Origin: Syntrophaceae bacterium UBA1163
GTDB taxonomy: Bacteria > Desulfobacterota > BSN033 > UBA1163
Direction: 5' to 3'
DNA: 17,518 nt
NCBI GenBank assembly: GCA_002311635.1
Contig: DBZJ01000219.1
Span: 1-17,518, forward strand
Shown here in pieces: positions 13,861 through 17,518 of the stretch. The position numbers and the translations under genes are program-made. A model generated the notes under the pieces. It saw nothing but the letters and a program-made list of their open reading frames with translations. It ran no database searches and was not told the origin of the DNA. Numbering within the stretch: position 1 is the first letter of the stretch; each line of letters begins with the position of its first letter.

Positions 13861-14706
13861 TTATTCATAATATTCCGGTGGCAATTTCAGGGTTTTGAAC
13901 TGCTCGGGGTCATGTGAATAAAAGATCTGCCCCTGGGTACGCTCTTTTTCCAATTTCACCCTCTGGACAGATTTCACAAATTCTTCTGCATTCCAGAAAA
14001 TGCCGGGCATAGTTCCCCGTAAAATTTCCGGCAGGTAGACCGCATCCCCTGTGAGGATTATGGATCCCGTCTTTGGAAGGGTGACGACAACCGATTGGTG
14101 ACCCCGGGTATGACCAATTGTTCTGAATATCTTCACGCTTCCATCTCCGAATAGATCCCAATCGCCCTCGAGCGCCACAACATCGAAGTCTTTCAGCTTA
14201 GTCCAGTCTATTGGCCAATAATGACCCTTTTCATATGAGGAAGGCCAGTTGGCCTCATTCAACTCGTCCTTCTGTATAAAGAAAACCGATTTAGGGAAGG
14301 AGTTTACGTAGCCGGAATGGTCCACATGCAGGTGTGTGAGAATAACATACTTTATTTGCTCAGGAGAATAACCAATTTTTTTAAGCTGGTTCACTAAATC
14401 CGCATCTTTGCACTGCACACTGTTCCTGTAGTTCTCAGGCTTGTTGTCACATCTCATCCCCATATCAACGAGAACTAGGCCCCTAGGATGTTCAACGAGG
14501 TAAGTCGATATCGGGATGGTAATCTTCTGTCCTAAACCTGAGAATCCCGTCAGGAATTCCTTAGGGAGAGTCAAACCCCCACTCGGAATTACGTAACACT
14601 TCATGCCTTGCGGGGGTTCCCCAAAAGAAATCCTCACAAGAATTAATGCAAATAAAACTATGAACAAGTTAACCAGTAATGTCTTCTTCCAAATTTTGTT
14701 AATCAT
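13861..14706 (-). CDS. Exported metallo-beta-lactamase-fold hydrolase, AHL-lactonase type
   Basis: A 281-residue enzyme. Residues 1-29 are a signal peptide (KKTLLVNLFIVLFALILV core), so it acts outside the cytoplasm. Then comes a metallo-beta-lactamase fold with a full di-zinc site: HLHVDH (125-130), GHTRGH (198-203, His203 or nearby), D221 in LTGDAVYLPE, and H265 in IFYSHD. The order, spacing and the sequence around TYLVEHPRGLVLVDMGM place it with AiiA/AttM-like N-acyl homoserine lactonases and related lactone hydrolases. A signal peptide is uncommon in the classic members. The ATG has a strong GGAGGG 8 bases upstream. No luxI or luxR homologue is seen, so the substrate may be another lactone or ester. 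Downstream neighbours are only gene stubs. The gene itself is intact. Confidence 0.85.
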   Translation of the reverse strand: MINKIWKKTLLVNLFIVLFALILVRISFGEPPQGMKCYVIPSGGLTLPKEFLTGFSGLGQKITIPISTYLVEHPRGLVLVDMGMRCDNKPENYRNSVQCKDADLVNQLKKIGYSPEQIKYVILTHLHVDHSGYVNSFPKSVFFIQKDELNEANWPSSYEKGHYWPIDWTKLKDFDVVALEGDWDLFGDGSVKIFRTIGHTRGHQSVVVTLPKTGSIILTGDAVYLPEILRGTMPGIFWNAEEFVKSVQRVKLEKERTQGQIFYSHDPEQFKTLKLPPEYYE

Positions 14707-15302
14707 CTCAATTCCCTCCTTTTTTCTTAAAAAGACTTTTTAACAAATTCATTTTCTAAATACGGTTTACTTTCCCCTTCCAACCATACCAAAACAATAC
14801 CCAATGCTGCTACAAACATCCCCTCCTTTCTACAATTGTCTTCAAAAACCTCAAACAATCGTCGACAATTTACAATGCACAATTTTAAAAAACCTTCAAC
14901 CTTCTAACGAGCCTGTAGAAAAAGTCACTTTTTTAAAAACTGCCTCTTCTGCTGGATCAAAAATAGGAAATTATTTTCTGCCATCGAAAGTTTTTACGAT
15001 CCTTGGTGAAATGTTCGCCTTTTCATGATTTTTTTCCTAACCCAATACCCTATCGACAGAAAGTACAGGTATCCCCACAATAGCGTACCACTTCTATTAA
15101 TTACTCCGGGTTGGACAAGATCATTTGTCGGTATCTGGCGGCTATTTTCATAAAACCTCAGATTGTAAATAGGGTGCGCGTCTAAGTTTCCAACTGGCAC
15201 ACAAAAAAGATGGTGTCCTCACAAGCGTATTACGGAACTCTGCTGCCTCACTCGAATCTCTCCTTTAATTCCAGTAAAGGTAGTGATGCACCCTTGGTAT
15301 AA
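14707..15302. other. Long AT-rich intergenic region
   Basis: Apart from the ribosome binding site of the hydrolase gene at its left edge, I see nothing coding here. AAAAAGT-C-ACTTTTT near 14920-14935 is a near-palindrome. On the minus strand AAAGGAG (15266-15260) stands 8 bases before a GTG (15251), but that frame stops after 10 codons. It may mark the start of a lost fourth gene behind the DUF35 pair. The 68-codon frame at 14994-15200 has no recognisable content. Confidence 0.4.
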
Positions 15303-15755
15303 CTAATATAAAGGTCTAAAATATTTGATGTCTAAGATACTACCTTGCCTTTCTTCTTTAAACACCGCTTCTAGCCTCATCCCGATTCTCAGGTGTTCTG
15401 GGTCAACCTCACTTATTATGTGAGCTAGGCCGGTATCAGCCCCATCCAATCGGACAATACCATAGACGAAAGGAGTATCCAAAGGATAAGTTGGTTCTTT
15501 TTGATGAACCACCGTGTAAGTCACTAGTGTGCCTTTATTACTGACCTCAACCCACTCATATAGCTGACCAAAGCAGACGAAACAGGTTGGTCTTGCCGGC
15601 AGGTAAACCCGGTTACATACTGGGCATTTAGTCCCCATAATCCGCTTATTATCCCTGAGTTCCGCCAGAAATTTACTTCGGACCGGTCCAGCATAGTGGC
15701 GGTACTTCCATAGCCTTGTCTTGGAATGAACTACAGGTTCTAATTCTGCACTCAT
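15303..15755 (-). CDS. DUF35 zinc-ribbon/OB-fold acyl-CoA-associated protein (second copy)
   Basis: A 150-residue protein of the DUF35 family. An N-terminal helix (PVRSKFLAELRDNKRIMG) leads into a rubredoxin-like zinc ribbon, CPVCNRVYLPARPTCFVC (CxxC-x10-CxxC). An OB-fold follows (EVSNKGTLVTYTVVHQKEPT, PFVYGIVRLDGADTGLAHII, MRLEAVFKEER). DUF35 proteins bind and stabilise thiolase-like or hydratase partners acting on CoA esters, for example the DUF35 domain with Ltp2 in steroid side-chain degradation. The start ATG is preceded by AAGGAGGAG, and the gene lies 14 bases behind the other DUF35 gene. Third and last gene of the operon in this window. Confidence 0.9.
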   Translation of the reverse strand: MSAELEPVVHSKTRLWKYRHYAGPVRSKFLAELRDNKRIMGTKCPVCNRVYLPARPTCFVCFGQLYEWVEVSNKGTLVTYTVVHQKEPTYPLDTPFVYGIVRLDGADTGLAHIISEVDPEHLRIGMRLEAVFKEERQGSILDIKYFRPLY

Positions 15756-15769
15756 AGCTCCTCCTTAGT

Positions 15770-16267
15770 CTATTCCTGTATAACCTTGAAGTATTTAATA
15801 TCGCTTACCTTACCCAGCCGTTCCTCTCTTGGCTTCCACACTGCCTGAACTCGGGTTCCCGGTGGCACCTTTGACGCATCCATCTCCTCTGAGATATGGC
15901 CGATAATTGTCCATTCATCGCCACCATCCAAGCGAATAAACAGGTTGGGGTTAGGCGCACCCACCATCTCTCCGGTAACAGCATCTATCTCCCTGTCCTC
16001 AATAGTCATGGTGTCAGTAACCGTCCCCTTATCACTGAGCTCGACCCAGTTCTCTGGCTTATCCTCTATCTTAACCTTGCAATAGCTGCAAACGATTCTG
16101 GGTGGCACTATGATTCGGTTGCATTTAGGGCACTTATTAGCTACTATCTTGCCTTCATCCCGAATCTTGGTCAAAAACCTGCTGATGTATAAACCAGCCG
16201 ATTCAGTAAACGGCAGCTTTACAATCTGGTCAACATAGAGATACTCCTCAGTCTCTTTCTGGCTCAC
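15770..16267 (-). CDS. DUF35 zinc-ribbon/OB-fold acyl-CoA-associated protein (first copy)
   Basis: A 165-residue DUF35 protein, related to its neighbour but clearly diverged. The helix GLYISRFLTKIRDEGKIV precedes the zinc ribbon CPKCNRIIVPPRIVCSYC, again CxxC-x10-CxxC. The OB part includes ELSDKGTVTDTMTI, NPNLFIRLDGGDEWTIIGHI and TRVQAVWKPREERLG. The start is a GTG with GAGGAGG 7 bases upstream. It sits 15 bases after the thiolase-like gene, so the three are almost certainly co-transcribed. Two different DUF35 partners behind one thiolase-like protein suggest a hetero-oligomer, or one thiolase core serving two reactions. That is inference. Confidence 0.9.
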   Translation of the reverse strand: MSQKETEEYLYVDQIVKLPFTESAGLYISRFLTKIRDEGKIVANKCPKCNRIIVPPRIVCSYCKVKIEDKPENWVELSDKGTVTDTMTIEDREIDAVTGEMVGAPNPNLFIRLDGGDEWTIIGHISEEMDASKVPPGTRVQAVWKPREERLGKVSDIKYFKVIQE

Positions 16268-16282
16268 GCCTTTTCCTCCTCT

Positions 16283-17473
16283 TTACAGTAATTTCCTCAT
16301 CAATACTGCGGTTGAATAGTTATCACCGCCAGCGGTGAACGCTGCAGCCTGCTTTGCGTTAGGTACCTGTCTATCACCACCATCACCACGAATCTGTATA
16401 GCTATCTCAGCAATGCGTTGCATGGCTGAGGCGCCAATGGCATTGGTAGAAACCACCCCGCCTGAAGGGTTAACCGGAATGTCACCACCCATCCAGGTAG
16501 CCTGCTCCTCTACCAGCTTATGTGCCTCGTTCTTCTCACACAGGTGCGTGCGTTCATACCACTCAATCTCTAACCAGGTAGCCATATCATAAACCTCAAT
16601 TACATCAAGTTCCCGTCGTGGATTGGTAATACCGTTGCGCTTATAAAGCTTAGTGGCTGCCTGCTCAAATGACCAGAGCCACATCGGACCAAGGGGGGTG
16701 GCCGATATAGCCTGGGTCATTGTCCCAAGGAAGGGCATCGTTCCACCATGAACAGTAACCCAATCAATAACCCAGGCTGGATTGCTTGAAATCTTTTTGG
16801 CGCTTGACTCCGGGGCGACAACAATAGCACAGGCCCCAACCGATGTCGGACAGATATGTAACAGCCTTAGTGGCCGGGCCAGTAATGGAGAATTCATTAC
16901 ATCCTCAACAGTAAGCTTTCTCCTCAAGTGGGCATGAGGGTTCCTGATGGCATTCTCAGCCTGCTTAACCCGAACTATAGCCACCTGCTCCTCGGTGATT
17001 GATTTTCGTCTCAGCATATCCAGGGCTATTCCTTGTGCTCCCGTGACGGCTGATTTGCCTCCACCACCCACATCATAGAATACGTCCTCATAGATTGACC
17101 TCAGGGATGCCTGACTACTTCCCTCATCCTGCTTCTCAAAGCCTATTCCCAGCACCGCTCCAAACTCCCCGCTAGCTGCCAGGTTAAAGCAGGTAGTGCT
17201 CACCGTTGACCCGGTAGTACCGCCGGATTGGACTTTAAACCCCGATTTGAGGTAGGCACCGGAACCTTCAGTCATCCACATATCTACCTGATAATTTCCC
17301 TCAAACAGCTCCACATTGCCAATTACTACCGCATCTATATCCTTAATGGTTAGCTGGGCGTTATCCAGAGCCGCTCTTACTGCCTGATTCACCAGCTCAA
17401 CCTGAGATATATCTGGGCGACGACCCTTAAACTCAGTCTGACCTACTCCTACTATCGCAATTCTTTCTGCCAT
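16283..17473 (-). CDS. Thiolase-superfamily protein lacking the catalytic Cys (SCP2/Ltp2-like)
   Basis: A 396-residue member of the SCP2-thiolase branch, of normal length. The fold is seen from MAERIAIVGVGQTEFKG through EFGAVLGIGFEKQDEG, then DVIEVYDMATW, VNPSGG (335-339) and the C-terminal AAFTAGGDNYSTAVLMRKLL. The nucleophilic Cys usually found in a CASG-type motif is replaced by Gly in SGGTTGS (83-89). The His of GHP is Asn in STNAIGAS (342-349), and the second Cys loop reads FTAGGDN. Ordinary thiolysis or condensation is therefore unlikely. Ltp2-type aldolases share this loss and use tyrosines with a DUF35 partner, and Tyr295 in EVYD is a candidate. The ATG is preceded by AAAGGGGG. It is the first gene seen of a three-gene operon with two DUF35 genes, and the 28-bp shared element lies just upstream. 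Confidence 0.85.
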   Translation of the reverse strand: MAERIAIVGVGQTEFKGRRPDISQVELVNQAVRAALDNAQLTIKDIDAVVIGNVELFEGNYQVDMWMTEGSGAYLKSGFKVQSGGTTGSTVSTTCFNLAASGEFGAVLGIGFEKQDEGSSQASLRSIYEDVFYDVGGGGKSAVTGAQGIALDMLRRKSITEEQVAIVRVKQAENAIRNPHAHLRRKLTVEDVMNSPLLARPLRLLHICPTSVGACAIVVAPESSAKKISSNPAWVIDWVTVHGGTMPFLGTMTQAISATPLGPMWLWSFEQAATKLYKRNGITNPRRELDVIEVYDMATWLEIEWYERTHLCEKNEAHKLVEEQATWMGGDIPVNPSGGVVSTNAIGASAMQRIAEIAIQIRGDGGDRQVPNAKQAAAFTAGGDNYSTAVLMRKLL

Positions 17474-17490
17474 GAAAATCCCCCTTTGCT

Positions 17491-17518
17491 AGTGCAGTGC
17501 GTCTAACGCTTCTTTACA
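17491..17518. repeat. 28-bp shared element, copy B (upstream of the thiolase-like gene)
   Basis: Plus strand AGTGCAGTGCGTCTAAC then GCTTCTTTACA, running to the last base of the window, so it may continue. It differs from copy A (10338-10365) at 4 positions. Both copies are followed (in minus-strand reading) by a purine-rich ribosome binding site and a start codon. Confidence 0.6.

Noticed and set aside
12504..14706. A quorum-sensing circuit formed by the XRE-cupin regulator and the lactonase-like enzyme
   Set aside because: The regulator is broken, is not LuxR-like, and is separated from the enzyme gene by gene stubs. No signal synthase is present.
14804..15200. Two frames of 74 and 68 codons in the gap before the DUF35 genes
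   Set aside because: They have low-complexity AT-rich composition, no motif, no ribosome binding site and no neighbour logic.
1..17518. CRISPR array, tRNA, rRNA, integrase attachment site
   Set aside because: I looked for regularly spaced repeats, cloverleaf-like sequences and conserved rRNA segments on both strands and saw none. The only repeats are the 25-bp tandem, the 28-bp pair and the palindrome.

Overview
The window is a moderately AT-rich bacterial accessory region in which almost every gene lies on the minus strand. Gene content points to an anaerobic or facultative, hydrocarbon- or fatty-acid-using lineage of the Desulfobacterota (former Deltaproteobacteria) kind: an Fe-S aldo/keto reductase, CoA-transferase and hydantoinase/acetone-carboxylase-like remnants, a thiolase-like protein with two DUF35 proteins, a DUF1302/DUF1329 outer-membrane module, and a dispersed palindrome whose translation reads CHSRLDRESR. 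The taxonomic call is inference only.

Layout: (1) 1-1274, a promoter and a plus-strand aldo/keto reductase with a two-cluster ferredoxin-like tail. (2) 1275-2500, a junkyard: a truncated IS3-family transposase fused in frame to the start of an alpha-helical-repeat-like protein, and a small XRE helix-turn-helix remnant on the other strand. (3) 2483-3414, a small lipoprotein and a cupredoxin-like protein that seems to lack its export signal. (4) 3662-12030, a four-gene envelope module read right to left: DUF1302 outer-membrane barrel, DUF1329 periplasmic protein, YCF48-type beta-propeller and an HAE3/MMPL-type RND permease. It is split in the middle by a nested mobile-element wreck (an IS630 5' fragment fused to the 3' part of a group II intron, with frameshifts and a stop in the reverse transcriptase). 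(5) 12139-13857, a second graveyard: a hydantoinase/oxoprolinase N-terminal fragment, an XRE-cupin regulator broken by a perfect 25-bp tandem duplication, and remnants of a CoA-transferase alpha subunit and a nitronate monooxygenase. (6) 13861-14706, an exported metallo-beta-lactamase-fold hydrolase of the AHL-lactonase type. (7) 15303-17473, a tight operon of a thiolase-like protein and two DUF35 (zinc ribbon plus OB) proteins.

How the genes may work together: DUF1302, DUF1329, YCF48-like and RND genes recur together in Proteobacteria and look like one trans-envelope machine for a hydrophobic substrate (barrel in the outer membrane, LolA/LolB-like DUF1329 and the propeller in the periplasm, RND pump in the inner membrane). 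The thiolase-like protein lacks the usual catalytic Cys and His. With its DUF35 partners it resembles the Ltp2/DUF35 retro-aldolase arrangement of steroid side-chain breakdown more than a true thiolase. A 28-bp element, 24/28 identical, sits just upstream of both the DUF1329 start and the thiolase-like start. It could be a shared control site tying transport to CoA-ester metabolism, or simply a dispersed repeat.

I see no CRISPR array, tRNA, rRNA or obvious defence system. The most informative items are the 28-bp shared element, the degenerate-active-site thiolase with two DUF35 partners, the interrupted envelope operon (with a corrected start for the YCF48 gene), and the 25-bp duplication in the regulator.
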